A stretch of 64,000 bases of DNA from Erpobdella octoculata. Its lineage: Eukaryota > Annelida > Clitellata > Hirudinida > Erpobdellidae. The stretch is from positions 12,684,947-12,748,946 of the forward strand of contig OZ022238.1 in assembly GCA_963978895.1 (NCBI GenBank), written 5' to 3'. The first letter of the stretch is position 1, and every line of letters begins with the position of its first letter. The position numbers and the translations under genes are program-made. The notes under the pieces were generated by a model. The model worked only from the letters and a program-made list of their open reading frames with translations, was not told where the DNA came from and searched no databases. This document shows positions 40,906-56,071 of the stretch, piece by piece.

Positions 40906-41860
40906 CCTTAAATATTGTCCAACATTCATTCATCTCTCGTGTATAAATGTAGTAAATAAATATTCAATTTTAGTTACCTCAAAATGCCAATAAGGATTAC
41001 AACTAAACAACTGAATTGAAAAAACGTTTTATGTCAACAATCTCCTTTATATTTAAATTTGCTGCCTCAGACTTTTGTATATAGATACTCTATTCTAAAA
41101 CATTTTAGCGATCTTCTATTAAAATTTTTTTGTCAAGAATCTATTAAATTTTAATAGAATTCACGAGTCGATTTGCAAAACTTCTTCTTGATTGGATGAC
41201 TGAAAATGGTTATTGTTTATGATTATCTCTGATTAATATTTGTCATGTTATTAAGTTAGCGACTACTAGCAAACATATTAAAACAGCTATAAAATCATTA
41301 TATCGAAGTTAAAGTCTAGTAATTATCTTAGAGTCGATTTCTTTTCTAAACAACCAATGAAAGTAAGTCTTTTTGACCCTTTAAATAAATATGAAAATTT
41401 AACAGAACTTATTGTCATTGACGAAAATTATATAAATTTTTTTAGCTTGATCAGATAACGGGAAATAGGTTGATTCTGACAATCAAGAATTTGTGTTTTT
41501 CATGCAAGAAAGCAAGCGAGCATACATACAACGGCGAAGTTAATATAAATTATTAAAACAATTATTTTCAGCAATAGATGATGCTAATTTATGTTTTAAA
41601 AACTTTTAGAGCGTTTCAGAGTTTGTATGAAAATATGTTAGTGTAACATAATAAAATAAATGCGTTTGAAAACTTACCAGGAACGTGAGAAACTAAAAAT
41701 TTAACTTAAAAAATCGACTGACAACTGTTGTATATGTTAAGAATAAATAAATAGTTTGTATGCATAAAAGCTATTAAAATAGTTTTATTATTGTGTCAGT
41801 TAATTAGTTTACTATTTTTTGTTTTTTAAATATTTATTCTCAATTGTCAGTTGTTCAAAT
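40906..41860. other. 3' flank of gene D
   Basis: No gene recognised. On the minus strand a possible AATAAA (41783-41788) lies about 75 bases past the gene D stop. Confidence 0.4.
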
Positions 41861-44800
41861 TTAATTTAATATTTCTTCGCGTCTTTTTTGATTTATACCA
41901 TCCATGTAAGCTGGTGGCTGATCCATAGCTCCGAATGGCTGATATCCGGAAGCCCCATGTACTTGTGGCTGTGGAAAATTTTGTTGGAGTGTGGCTGGAT
42001 TTCCATTTGAAGAGATAGCACTACTTGGTGGAAAACCATAATGTAGAAGGTTTCCAGCTGAAATGTTATTATGTCGCTAAATTAACTCAGTCTTCATTTT
42101 AATAACAATTTGTATTCAATGAAGGAACATTTAAAAAAATAAAAGTTTGATAATTTATTTGGTTTAATTTAAAATTACAATAATTAAACATTTAATTAAC
42201 CTTGAGAATAAATCATTGTTTGTTGCATTGCTGGATTGTACGTTGGCATAAAAGTCATCTGATAAAATGTTATCATTTGATCATTTAAAATAATTTTAAT
42301 GAGCAAACTGAATTCAATTATCAATAATAAAAAACATCATGTAATAAAGGTCTAGGTGAAATGTAAATAATTATAAAAATGTCATCTTTGTCAAAGCCAT
42401 TAGGTATACTTCCAATTTATTGTGCTATTGTTGTTTCCTATAAGGTAGTTAAATGATTTTTTTAAAGTTAGTGCCACATGCATGATTGTGCATAATTTAA
42501 CATTGTAAAACATTAACCTTTCATAGAAAAACCGACAACAGCGATCGCAAACTTGAAAAGTATAAAAATAAATTGACATCTGAGGTAATGGTTGCAATTT
42601 TATATGCGGATGCGGTTGCAGCTTTTTAACACAAAAACTGCAAATTTTTCTGTTTTGCCTAATTTTAATTTTTACTGTTAATATATAAACGTTGCTGTTT
42701 ATTTTTTTGTTGATTCAGAAACAAAATAATTTCAAAATATTTTATTTGAGGAAAAGTTCTCGTTGAATATGGACTCATATTCAATTATCTCTTCAAATTG
42801 TAGCAGTGGTTTGATAGCAAAATTTAATTAAAAGTAATTTTTAGCTCGTTATTTTTTATTTCATGGTCAGCTTTAATTTCACTGGCTCAAATTGCGTTTT
42901 ACTAGCAATAATTATTGTTTTTTAATGTGAATGTGAAAACATTTTGACTTAAAAGACAATTTGTAAGCGAGGTCTATATAGTGTTCGAGCTTTTTATTTT
43001 TATTTTTGTTTTGAAATATTAAAAATAATGTTGTTCGTAAATTTGGAATTGTCGATAAGATTTTGAATAAAAGCAAAACTTACAGGTACAGCAGATCCAC
43101 AACAGCATACAGCTTTGCAGCACAAAACTGAACTGGCGATTGCCACAGCTGCTTCAATAAAAGAAAAAATGACCATCAATGCTCCCATCGATATTACAAT
43201 CTTCTCAGTAGGTTTTTGAAAATTCTGCATGCAAAATAATATAAAATGTTTTTTTTAATTAATACTGCAACCATAAATTCAAATAATAAATCATTCACTG
43301 CTGCTAAAATTGCTTTAGTTGTGAGACTGTAAGAACTGTAGTAGGGGTTGTAATTGTATCTGTCGTAGGAGACGTCGTAGTCATTGTAAATGTAGTTGCT
43401 GTTCCTGTTGGTTTTGGTATTGTAGTAAGAGTTACTAAATGTAGCCTCCATTATTCCAAGTGAGAATGAGACCGATGATATCATAGCCGCTATGATAGAC
43501 ATCACCATAGTGGCTATAATCTAGAAGTGAAATTATAATAATCACAGTTTAGTCATCATTTTTGAAAATTAAGTAAAATAAAGCACAAAATTTAATTAAA
43601 AATAGTTCGGTTATGACAGAATAAACATGCAACATGCAATGAACTTACTCTATTTTACTGCATAATACTCTCAGGAACCCTTAAATAGCAGTTTAAATAA
43701 ATAAATAATAAATGAAGAAGTACTGTCAGTACTGAAACATTTTTATGGAACAAAAGCAAAGTAAAAACAAAGCTGTCTATTAAAATGTTTTTAATTATTA
43801 AAATTAAAAAACCTACGCAGACCGCATCAAAGTTTAGTTGATGATTAAATGTAAGAAATATTTTTTTTAATCTCTCATTGCAAAACTCGACCAGAAAAAT
43901 AATTTATAAGCCATAGTTACAGTTAGATGATGAAATAAATAAAAAAAATTGAAAAATAAAACAGTTTTGAAATATTAAACAAAACTTTATTCTTAGTTGC
44001 TAAGGTATGTAAATATTTATAATTCTAAAAAACCCGGAAAACTAGCTAAAAACCAAAACATATTATTCAGAATCGGAACAGCGATATTTGCTAAAATCAC
44101 CATTTGAGTTTGGAAGACTATGTTGCTGACATTTTCAAACAAAACGACTATAAAAATATTTAATAATTTTATTATTAACCAGTTCTACTGTTATTTTGGG
44201 TTCATCATGTTGAAAAAACTTGCTGTTAATATGAATTATTTTGGGAGGTTTATTTGACTTTATTCATTAATGATTGCAAAGTTGTTGACACTGTTGACTG
44301 TTTGAACTGCATATTAATAAAATATAAAAACCGCTTATTTACATACGCAGACGGCAGAATTTAAAAAAAAATTCAAAACACTTTTATTCAATGTCAGCAA
44401 ATTTAAAAAACTATTTTTCAATTGTTGGAATTTTGATTGATTTTAACAAAAGTTTATTAGTATAAAAATTGATTTACCAATTTTTTTTTCTAAAAGTCGC
44501 TTCTTTTAACAAATTGCTGTCTAAATTTCATTACCAGGTTACATAAGAAATGTTAGCCTAGAATATAGTACGGTGTAAGCAGATGTGGTCACCAGCTATA
44601 ACTAGAAAGTATAGAAAGTAATGGTTCGAAGAAACCAATACGGAAACTGAAATTATTGTATTATATGTAATTTCAGTAAAACTTATTAGTATAAAACTGT
44701 TTGCTAATAAACCAATAACTAAAATAACTTCCATAACTTAACTTGCACTAATCAGTCATTGTGCTTGGGCAGTTTTTAGAGTATTATTTTTCATAAAATC

Positions 44801-45344
44801 ATTACAAGATATTAAATACTTTTTAATAAAACCTATGTTTAAATAAATATATTATTTTACCAAATCTTTTTTCAATTTTCCTTTTCCTGAAAACATTCCA
44901 AGAATTCCGGCAACAAAAAACTGAATAAAATAAAAGTTAATATGTTTCAAAAAAAAATTAATACATTTTACTTGATAATTTATTTTTAATATTTGCTTGA
45001 TAAAAATTTCAGCTAGTTTCTAAATTGAAATGGTTTTTTTTCAATTTCGTTAAAAAGAATTCTAAACTTGCCATAGCTCCGCACCAAATCCCATATCCAC
45101 ATGTATAAGCATCGAACGGATACCAACAGTCATAATTGCCTGAGCAAATAGCAAGAGAGACAATGTTGAAAATGGAGCAGAGTATTCCTATCACCATCTG
45201 AATGACACCTAAAATATGAGCAGGCTTCTGCTTGTACCTCTTCAACTGTTTCTCGTGGTACGAATTGCCAAATGGTCCAGATGCGGGAATCACAAACGCT
45301 CCAGGATAAGGCTGTCCAGAAATTACTGTAGGAGTTGGCTGCAT
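41861..45344 (-). CDS. MS4A/CD20-like four-transmembrane protein, copy D (six exons, 316 aa)
   Basis: Exons on the minus strand are 45344-45072, 44920-44861, 43520-43299, 43224-43084, 42258-42201 and 42057-41861; they sum to 951 nt in one frame. Exon 1 encodes MQPTPTVISGQPYPG and TM1 (LGVIQMVIGILCSIFNIVSL). Its donor is GCAAGT, a GC-AG splice; no GT alternative keeps the frame. Exon 3 is much longer than in A and B and its junction with exon 4 is phase 0 instead of 1. The outer loop therefore grows to about 60 residues, full of Tyr, Asn and Ser (YNDYDVSYDRYNYNPYYSSY). TM4 and CCKAVCCCG are kept, and the tail has PPAY at 299-302. Exon 6 is again exactly 197 nt. The introns are compact and nearly free of insertions, unlike those of A and B. 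Probably functional. Confidence 0.82.
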
Positions 45345-45867
45345 TATTTTCCGTAGTGTTCAAAGCTGATGTAGACAAAATAAATATCTATAAGGAAGTT
45401 AAAAAAATGTTGCTTAAGATTTACGTGTCTGAAATAAATTAGCTGTAGATTGACTGTTTGGTTTTGAATCTTATTAGCTTGAAGCTAGTGTATTGTCAGG
45501 TTGTTGTGCACGAGATACCTACTGTGTATATTGTGCAAACATTATTATAATAAATGACGTATTAAATAAAAGTAAGGCTGGTGTGAGTCATGAGCTTATT
45601 CTGTCCTGAAGCATTCTAATCACATGTCTGTGCTTAGCATGCTGACAGAATAAAAATTGACTGAACAATTAATATCAGTCTTTTGGGTAAGTTTCCAATA
45701 TTTTCCAACTTGGGCTATTAATTTTCATGAACAACTTTAACTATTTCTGCATTACATATAAAATTAACTAGTGAAATACATTTTACTGTATTACAATTTG
45801 TTATACTAGAATAGCTTTTTGTATTGATATATTTGTTTAGAATATTGGACCTTTTTCTTTAACAATT
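45345..45867. other. 5' flank of gene D
   Basis: The first 100 bases resemble the flank of copy E before 58735 (TAAATTTATTTCAGACGCGTAA-type words, GTCTACATCA next to the exon 1 acceptor). A block GAGCTTATTCTGTCCTGAAG near 45592 corresponds to the conserved untranslated-exon donor of A and B, but reads ATAAGC instead of GTAAGC. Confidence 0.4.
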
Positions 45868-46241
45868 CAACAAATAAAATAAATTCACAAACAAAACAAA
45901 ATACCAAAGTGCTAACTGAATAACTAATTCACATTTGTATTTACCCGAGCAAGTGTGATATTTGAATTAATAAAAAGTAATTGTATTAAGTTTGAATTTT
46001 TATAACACAGACCATAACACACCGACAAAATATGTTATAGATATGTAGGCCACGCAAAAAAGACAACGACTTGGAAGTAATTTTTAAATCTAAAAACTTT
46101 TAAGTCATCGTAGCAACCGCCAATTTATTTTGTGTGTCTCACATGGCTAAACGTTGATTTTGTATTTTTTTATGCTACATGCATGACACAGCCTGGATCG
46201 ACAATGTTGGTATCTAGACAATATTCCCCTGGACAATATTT

Positions 46242-49200
46242 ATTTATTTATTTCTCCAACAGAAGGACCCGTAGGCCACTAACACCGTTAGGACAACATA
46301 AAGCGTACGTTCGAACAGAATTCAAAGCAAAATATAGGAAGAATAGTAACTCAAATACGCAAAATAAACATATATGTCATCGGGTATTTAAATCGGCAAA
46401 AATATAAGAAGCGTACATAAAGTCATCGGGTATTTAAATCTGACCATTAGGTGTTAGAAATTTTGAGAGGTCGGTTTCATTTATCAGACATCTGAAACGG
46501 CTGTAGGATGTTGAGTTGACCACATCGTGAGGCAGGGTATTCCAGGATTTTATTATTCGATTGGAAAAGAAGAACTTGGTAGCGTCGATATTGTGCAGGC
46601 CAGACCTCAGTTTATAACAATGGCCTCTTGTGGCCTGGTAACCAGACGATTCAAAACTGGTGACCAAAGTTGAGTCAATAAGACCATTTAGAATTTTGTA
46701 GCATAGACATAGGTCAGCAATGAGTCTGCGTTGTTTCAAAGATTTGAGACCGAGGATGTTGAGGCGAGTTAAATAAGGGAGACGACTGACAGAAGGAATT
46801 GTTCTTGTGAATCGTCTTTGGACTCTCTCGAGCCTGTCGATCAAATGCCTGTGGTGTGGATTCCACACTGAAGAACAATATTCAAGTAGTGGTCGTACAT
46901 ACACGGAAAATGCTCTCGTCAAGAGATCTGGATCTTTAGTAGTGAAACATAAATTGATCAGCCGTAATCTAACAGATGCCGCATGTACAATACTGTCGAT
47001 GTGTTTTTTAAATTTGAGGTCATTTTCCATTACAACGCCAAGGTCGCTTGCGTGACCAACAATCTCCAGTTGATGAGAGTCAATATGGTAGTTGGGTACA
47101 TCAAGCTCTTTACTTGCTAGACCATAGATGGAGCATACGAAGCACTTTGTTAGGGCCAAATTTTACTGCCATATCCCACTCCAGGACACCAATTCGTCAA
47201 CCGCATCCTGCATAGCCAAATTTCCAGGTTGGAATGTTTTGTAAATTTTGATGTCATCCGCAAAGAGCTTGACTGAAACTTGTTCGAAGGCTGGGTTGTC
47301 TGTAATATCGTTAATGTATATCAAAAAAAGTATTGGTCCCAGGACGCTACCCTGTGGAACACCGCTAGTAACTTCTCTTGGGCCAGAGTGATGACCATTA
47401 ACGCGAACAAACTGTGTGCGGGCACTCAGAAAATCGAAAATCCACGCCAACAAATCGCCAGATATTCCATATCCTTTCAGTTTTGTCATCAGCTTTGTGT
47501 GTGAAACAGAATCAAATGCTTTCTGAAAATCAAAATAAATGATGTCAGTACGTTCACAATTCTCTAGAGACGATGACCAATCATACACGCATTCAAGCAG
47601 GTTTGTACAGGTAGATTTGTGCCTTAGAAATCCATGTTGGTGATGGGAGATGAGGTTGTGCGTGGACAAGTAAGTCAAAATGTTCTTGGTGATTACCTTC
47701 TCCATGACACGACAACAGGTACTTGTAAGTGAGATTGGCCTATAGTTAGAAGGGCAGCTTGTCGGGCCCTTTTTATGAATTGGAGAAATGCAATCAATCT
47801 TCCAATTTGTTGGCAACCTGCGCATCTTGAGAGACATATCGAAAATATGACAGAGCGGGACTACTAAACCGTGGGCGCAACGTTTTAGGATGATGTTTGG
47901 TATTCCATCAGGACCAGAGGAGCATGAACTTTTGAGACCTTTTAGGACTGAAAGGACAACATCGGGAGTAAAAGAGATCTTTTCCAGTAGTTCAGAGGTT
48001 CAGTCTTTATAATTAGGATCTTTACCATCATCTACCGTAAACACACTAGCAAAGTAATCGTTGAAAATGTTGGCTATTTCTGATGGATTCGACGTAAGAT
48101 TATTTTTGCTGGTTGCAATGCTATTTATGGACGAGTGTGAAGATAGTTTTTTGTTTACGTATCTGTAGAAATTTCCAAGATTTTTTGTAGAGATCAAATT
48201 TTGTTCTGTGTAAGACTGGGTCCTTTTTACAGCTGTCGCACATAATTTTGTGAATTTTTGTATCTGTCTTTGTCTGTCTGTTCTTGGGTAAATCGGTATT
48301 TCTTCCAACAATGTAGTTTAGCCTTATACAGTTGGCGAAGCACCTTTGATGTTCTGCCTAGTAATTTCTGAAAGTTTTGTGCCGCATAGTGGACTGGGAC
48401 AAAAGTTTGTATAGCAATATTTAGCAGCTCTCCACGTCAAAGCAGTACTGAAAGAGATTATCCCATTTAATATTGAGTAGAAAAACGTTTATTTCCTCAA
48501 AATTTGCTTTCTTGAAACAGTAGAAACTATGTTGTTTTCTCTCATCAAAAGTTAGGATTGAGTCATTTATTTCAAACGTAATCAGATTGTGGTCGCTAGT
48601 AGCAATTGGGCATGAGATATCTATCTTTGCAAGAAGCCCTGGGTCATTTGAGAAAATCAGATCCAGAATATTACTGCCACGGGTAGGTTGCTGCACAAAT
48701 TGATGAAGCCCAAGATCGTTAAAAAAGTTCATGAATAATGTGTAGATTTCTCCATTGGGATGAGAGTGTTGTAGCCAATTTATGTCGCCCATCAAACACA
48801 ATGTGTGTTTGGTTGAACAGATATTTTTTAAGCACTCTATACTGTCAATAGCATACTTGAGAGCCTCTGTGCCAAACCCCCCGCTACGATAATAGGCTAT
48901 AAATCTGCAGTGTGTGGTATGTAGACGTATGTCTACACATACAACCTCAATATGCCGAAAATGAACTGGAATTTCCACAAACTTAAAGGTTACATCATTT
49001 CTAATTATGAAAGCTAAGCCGCCACCTCTAGTTTCTCTATCATAGCGACATGCTGAAAAACCTTTAGGAATAAATAAGCTGTTAGGATCTTCTTTTGTAA
49101 GACACGTTTCGGTAACACAAAATAGTTCAGGCTTGTAATCTTCTAAAAACAAAGTAACTTCTTCAATTTTATTTCTGAGACTTCTTAAATTGGTCAAAGC

Positions 49201-49250
49201 TATGCGGCATCCCGGTTTAGTTTCGAAAGGGCTGGCTCATCCGATCATCA
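46242..49250 (-). mobile_element. CR1/Jockey-like LINE, nearly complete ORF2 with a few breaks
   Basis: Minus strand: APE endonuclease at 49197-48421 (ETCLTKEDPN, RGGGLAFIIRND, LMGDINW, SDHNLITFEI), a frameshift, a linker (48311-48000), and the reverse transcriptase at 47837-47163 (ISPIHKKGP, NYRPISL, FDFQKAFDSV, TSGVPQGSVLGPILFLIYIND, LFADDIKIY) and 47159-46434 (LGVVMENDLKFKKHID, VRPLLEYCSSVWNPH, ERVQRRFTR). Only a TGA at about 48000 and a TAA at 47160-47162 interrupt one frame from 48311 to 46434, so it decayed recently. The 3' end is AAATAAAT-like (plus strand TTTATTTATTTATTT at 46242). Confidence 0.85.
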
Positions 49251-49289
49251 GTTGGTGACGAAATCTGGCTCTGGCCGGTATTTTTCGGT

Positions 49290-50310
49290 AACCGGATAAA
49301 ACAGAACATGATGAAACAGAACATGATAAAACAGAACATGATAAAACAGAACAGTGAAAAAACAGAACAGTGAAGAAACAGAACAGTGAGAAAACAGAAC
49401 AGTGATAAAACAGAACATTGAACAAACAGAACAGTGATACAACAGAACATCGCGTTTATTTTTTTCAATTTTTCGCAATAATAACTACAAATCGGTTTTA
49501 TATAACTTTCATCTACTTCTTTGTATGTTTCCGTTGTCAGCTATTGATCCAGAGGAAATGTAGGAATCATCCTACAACAGATTAATTTGTGTTTGTGTTT
49601 GCTTTATATTCTTGTTGCGGTGCGCTGACGGTTTTTCGCTGATAACTTTTTTGTTTGATTGAATATTAAGAAACTATTTTGACAAAAGAGCAAACTTTTT
49701 AAGCTGCGCCTATTCTAGTTCATTTCTTATTAAATGATCAAAATAATTTTCCCGTGAAAATTCACTTATGCAAATGTTGCGAACACATTAAAAACACATT
49801 AATGCCAGATACCAGTGTCACAGTTGAGAGACTTCTTACCAAATTATAGTTCGAACTTGGACTTCTAGATATATATTCTTGGTACAAAGTTGGTTATAAA
49901 AGAGTTTGCTTATATAAAATATGTATTTACATCTACAATTTCTGTGCAAACAGGGTGAGCAAGTTATATCCAGCAGTGATGAGCTTCAAACATCGAAAAA
50001 TAATATTATTAACTACATTATCAAATAAAACTTTAATTTTATGATAATAGTTTAAAATATTTCTGGGCGTTTTAACTTGGAGCAATTTGATCTTGGACAT
50101 TTTGTATATCACGAAAAAGTTGAAAAAATATACGCAATGTTCTGTTTTATCACTGTTCTGTTTAATCAATGTTCGGTTTCTTCACTGTTCTGTTTTCTCA
50201 CTGTTCTGTTTTTTCACTATTCTGTTTGTTCACTGTTCTGTTTTATCATGTTCTGTTTTATCATGTTCTGTTTTGTCATGTTCTGTTTTATCATGTTCTG
50301 TTTCATCATG
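49290..50310. repeat. inverted pair of 17-base minisatellites around a 0.7-kb core
   Basis: The left array 49290-49452 consists of units like GAACAGTGATAAAACA; the right array 50137-50310 is the inverse. The inverted similarity extends inward over about 30 bases (TTTCAATTTTTCGCAATA against its complement near 50105-50135). The core at 49490-50100 holds no recognised gene. Long ORFs over the arrays are repeat artefacts. Confidence 0.8.
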
Positions 50311-50982
50311 GAACCTATTTTTCATACGTTCACGTCTTTCGCATCTTCTGAGGTAGTTTTGATGAGCCTGTCCCCCGGACAATATCTTTCCGGACAATTT
50401 TCCGCGGAAAATATCACCCTGGAAAATACCTCCCGGACAAAATTCACCCAGGACAATAGACTCAACCCTGTTTATTTCAGAGGTACAACGATTATTGGTA
50501 AAACTATCCGGGTGATATTGTCCAGGGGAATATTGTCCGGATACCAACATCGTCGATCCAGGCAGTGTCATGCATGTAGCATAAAAAAATACAAAATCAA
50601 CGTTTAGCCATGTGAGACACACAAAATAAATTGGCGGTTGCTACGAAGACTTAAAAGATTTTAGATTTAAAAATTACTTCCAAGTCGTTGTCTTTTTTGC
50701 GTGGCCTACATATCTATAACATATTTTGTCGGTGTGTTATGGTCTGTGTTATAAAAATTCAAACTTAATACAATTACCTTTTATTAATTCAAATATCACA
50801 TTTGCTTGGGTAAATACAAATGTGAATTAGTTATTCAGTTAGCACTTTGGTATTTTGTTTTGTTTGTGAATTTATTTTATTTGTTGTTAGTCTGTTGTGT
50901 TGCTGGATTATAAACATGCCATCAGCTGGTTTGTTATTTTGAATTTAGTTAGAGTATTTTTTTTATAATTTGTGATGTTGTG

Positions 50983-52830
<1,848 letters not shown>

Positions 52831-53838
52831 ATTTTTATAATTATTATAAAACTGTTGATATATTTTTTAATAATGATAAGACTTACAGGTACAACACTTT
52901 TGCAACAACTCACAGCTTGGCAGCATAGAACTGAACTTGCACCCATTGCTATCACAACTGTATTCTAATAAAAATTGCATCCATATTTTAGAATTCCAAA
53001 CAAGAAAATTGAATTTGAAAAAGTTGAAATAATTTTTATGTCATTGTTAAAGCAATCGTTAAATCGATAATTATTTGTTAAATCAGTTATTTAAATTATG
53101 GCTATTTGTTAAATAGTTTTGGTATAATTGTTAAAAACGCGTTTTTCATCTAATTCTGAAAAAATTACATTTGATTTCATGTAACTGTCGTCATAGTGGG
53201 GGTTGGAGGCCAAAATGGCATCAATAATTCCAAGACTGAGATACGCAGATGTAAAAACAGCTGCTATGATAGAAATCACCATTGTTGAAATAATCTAAAA
53301 TTTTCAAAAACAATATAATTTGAAAAAGATTTAGAACTAAGTGTTTCAATAAATTAAAGTAATTTTTTAGAAACGTTGTTTATTCAACCTGCTGTTTTGT
53401 GCATGGCTACTTATTGTTTGAATTAACCCTTTTTGACTGAAAATAGCTAGTAAAAAAATTTTAAATCAAAAGGGATAGGATCTCCTTAACTTTCAGAAAA
53501 ACAAAACTTGTTCGACATTGTCTGGGAAGTAAATTGTTAGTATTATTATGCACCTATTAGTTGTTTTCAGGCTTAATGGTTATTTTTTGACTCATGAATG
53601 CCTTAACATCTCAGCTCTAATCGCATCTTTTTCTGTTACAACTAGAGCTATGCTGATGCTGTTTTACAAACAGTTATAGATGTTCTAATGTCACAACTAA
53701 TGTACTTCAAAATCAAATTAATTCTTACTATGGATTATTTTAATGCTAAAAACAAACCAAACAATAAAAAAAACTAACTAAGTCCTTCCTCTGGTTTCCT
53801 TTTCCTGAAAGCATTCCAAGAAATCCAGCAACAAAAAA

Positions 53839-54683
53839 CTGAATTAAAAACATGTGACAGTAGCATGAAAGAAATAACTTCATCTAATTTTTAATTTATT
53901 TAAATTTATAAAACCATATAATTCAATTTTCATCTTAATCCCTTATATTAACACCACCGCCGGTCTTGCTGGCGTTTATTCCGGTTAAGATGGAAATTTG
54001 ATAAAATATAAAATCTTGGCTTAATCCGATTGAATAAACACAATGGCAACGAGGATTAAATTGATAAATTCAGTAAACTAATGTTAAACAAATGAACATT
54101 TGACGAATGTGTAAAGGCGTCGAATAAAATGCCTATATCCGGTTTTGACTGCTCCAGAGATTTGACAAGGGTTGGAGAAGACACTTCGAGCACTTTGTTA
54201 TTTAACTGCAGTGTTCCACAGGATTCGGTTCTTGCACTCAGTGCCGGTTTCAGCACTACCAGCGCCCCGGGCTCATGAGTGCTCGTAGCATAGGTCAAGG
54301 TGGTCACATGACACCCCCTGAAAATTTCAAAATTAGTCAACTTTCAAAACATCAACTTTAATCAAGTTAATATTCTAATATTCCAATAATCAAAATACGG
54401 TGAAACTTATTAATGGCCCACGGCAAAGCATTTGGTTCTGCCAATGCTAAACGCGATTTCTGTCTTTTTAAATATTTCCATGAGCGTACGAATCATTCCA
54501 ATTTCTCCATCATTGAAGAATATGGAAACAGCTAACAGGAAGATGCAGCATAAACTAAAGGTTTGGTACAGATAATTTAGTTCTGTGCTATGTAGGATTT
54601 TGTATTTTTGTGATTCATGTGGTCTAGACACTGCGAAGATTTAAGGATATGACGGTTGTTCGGCGATTGTAGGAGAGGAAGGC
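53839..54683. other. spacer with a possible hAT-type terminus
   Basis: No gene recognised. On the minus strand CAGGGGGTGTCATGTGACCA starts at about 54322; CAGGGG-type ends are common in hAT elements, and a hAT-like coding relic lies nearby, but no partner end was found. Confidence 0.3.
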
Positions 54684-54960
54684 GTGGTACAGACTATAAT
54701 ACAAAAAATGTTTCCCAAAACAATTTTTGTTCACTGTGCCGCACATCGACTCAATTATAAAGTTAAGAATCAAAATTCAACTGTGTCTGTGCGCAATTTG
54801 ACAGGGATAATGAAAAACATTAGGAAGTTTTTACGAGAAAGTAGAAAGCGGAGGTCATTAATACCTGATGTTCCCAGAGCCGCCGAGACCGTTGCGGTCC
54901 CTGTGCTGAGGTATACGGGCCTCCCTGAGAGCCAGATGGTAGTGCCTAAAAAAATATAAA
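54684..54960 (+). pseudogene. hAT-like transposase fragment
   Basis: QTIIQKMFPKTIFVHCAAHR then LNYKV resembles the conserved catalytic-core segment (P....VHC.AHRLNL) of domesticated and active hAT transposases. Downstream of about 54850 the reading does not look like transposase. No other motifs are seen. Confidence 0.5.
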
Positions 54961-55689
54961 TGTTCGTGGCCATTCACATATTGGCACCTGGCGGTGAATC
55001 CTTCATACCATTTTCTTAAATTTTATAGAAACTGTACATTGATAATGAAATTTTTTTAATAATAATTACATTACTTATTAGATTTTTTTTATTTCAATTT
55101 TATGATTTTCAATTTCAGGCTTTTAAATATTAAAATACTTTTTCCATTTATGAAAAACACGTTTATTAAAGAAATGATGTAGAAAATTAACAGTACAAGT
55201 CTTCTGCACAATGACCAATTCTTCTAAATTTTCAAAGTGATATTTTTTTTTATTTCCTTAATGAAAAATTGTTAATGATTTCATCAAATTTAATAGACCT
55301 AGCTAGATCACCTTCAATTGCTAGTAACGCTAAAATACAAAATTTTTCCTGTCATATTATTGATCGTGTACACTATTTATTTGTTTCCATTTGCTAAATG
55401 ACCGTTCAGCTTCTGCAACAATCACAGGTATCGTACAAAAAAATCTTATCGTAACAGCTACATTTTGGAAAACACATTCTACTTTCAATTCTAGAAATTT
55501 GGGTTTAAGACAGATAAATAACAATTAACTAAATTATCTCCAAATGTAATTTGTAAATTGCTTTTTGGTGCTTTATTTAATTAATTAACTCCATGGGAAC
55601 ATCATTTTCATATTTTGTACAAAAGCTCTGCACACTTGTTCAATTTGTGGGGTTACAGAAAATAAATATAAATTCAACGAATAAAAAAG
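54961..55689. other. spacer, no gene seen
   Basis: AT-rich. Near 55355-55440 a possible decayed hAT tail could be present on the minus strand, but it cannot be supported. Confidence 0.3.
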
Positions 55690-55903
<214 letters not shown>

Positions 55904-56071
55904 TTTAATTCTTATCAGTTGTTTTCATGTCTTTCGGTTGTTACCTGAAGATTTCTTTGTTTTAGTGAATTTGGGAGTTAACGTTTTTCTTTCCGTTTCA
56001 TAACAGGAGAAAGAAAAACGATGGCAATATTTTAGTCTTCTTAATAACCAACATGAATTACACAACAGTTA
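55904..56071. other. short spacer
   Basis: No recognised feature. Confidence 0.3.

Larger units (their letters stand above)
45868..50886. mobile_element. large inverted-repeat element, arms about 372 bp, abutting MS4A-like exon 5 of copy F
   Basis: The left arm 45868-46241 and right arm 50515-50886 are reverse complements with few differences; the tips read CAACAAATAAAATAAATTCA. Inside the right arm comes a GGACAATATT-type minisatellite (50370-50540), of which the left arm keeps two units before a LINE interrupts (46242-49250). Then follow two smaller inverted minisatellite arms (49290-49452 and 50137-50310) and a core with no gene. Without the LINE it is about 2 kb. No transposase is seen. 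Its right tip lies within exon 5 of relic F, but the left flank does not continue that exon. Confidence 0.7.

Noticed and set aside
49217..50607. Cysteine/phenylalanine-rich ORFs (CSVSSLFCFLTVLF-type) that look like membrane proteins
   Set aside because: They translate the 17-base minisatellite arms in several frames; no start context, splice signal or family pattern.
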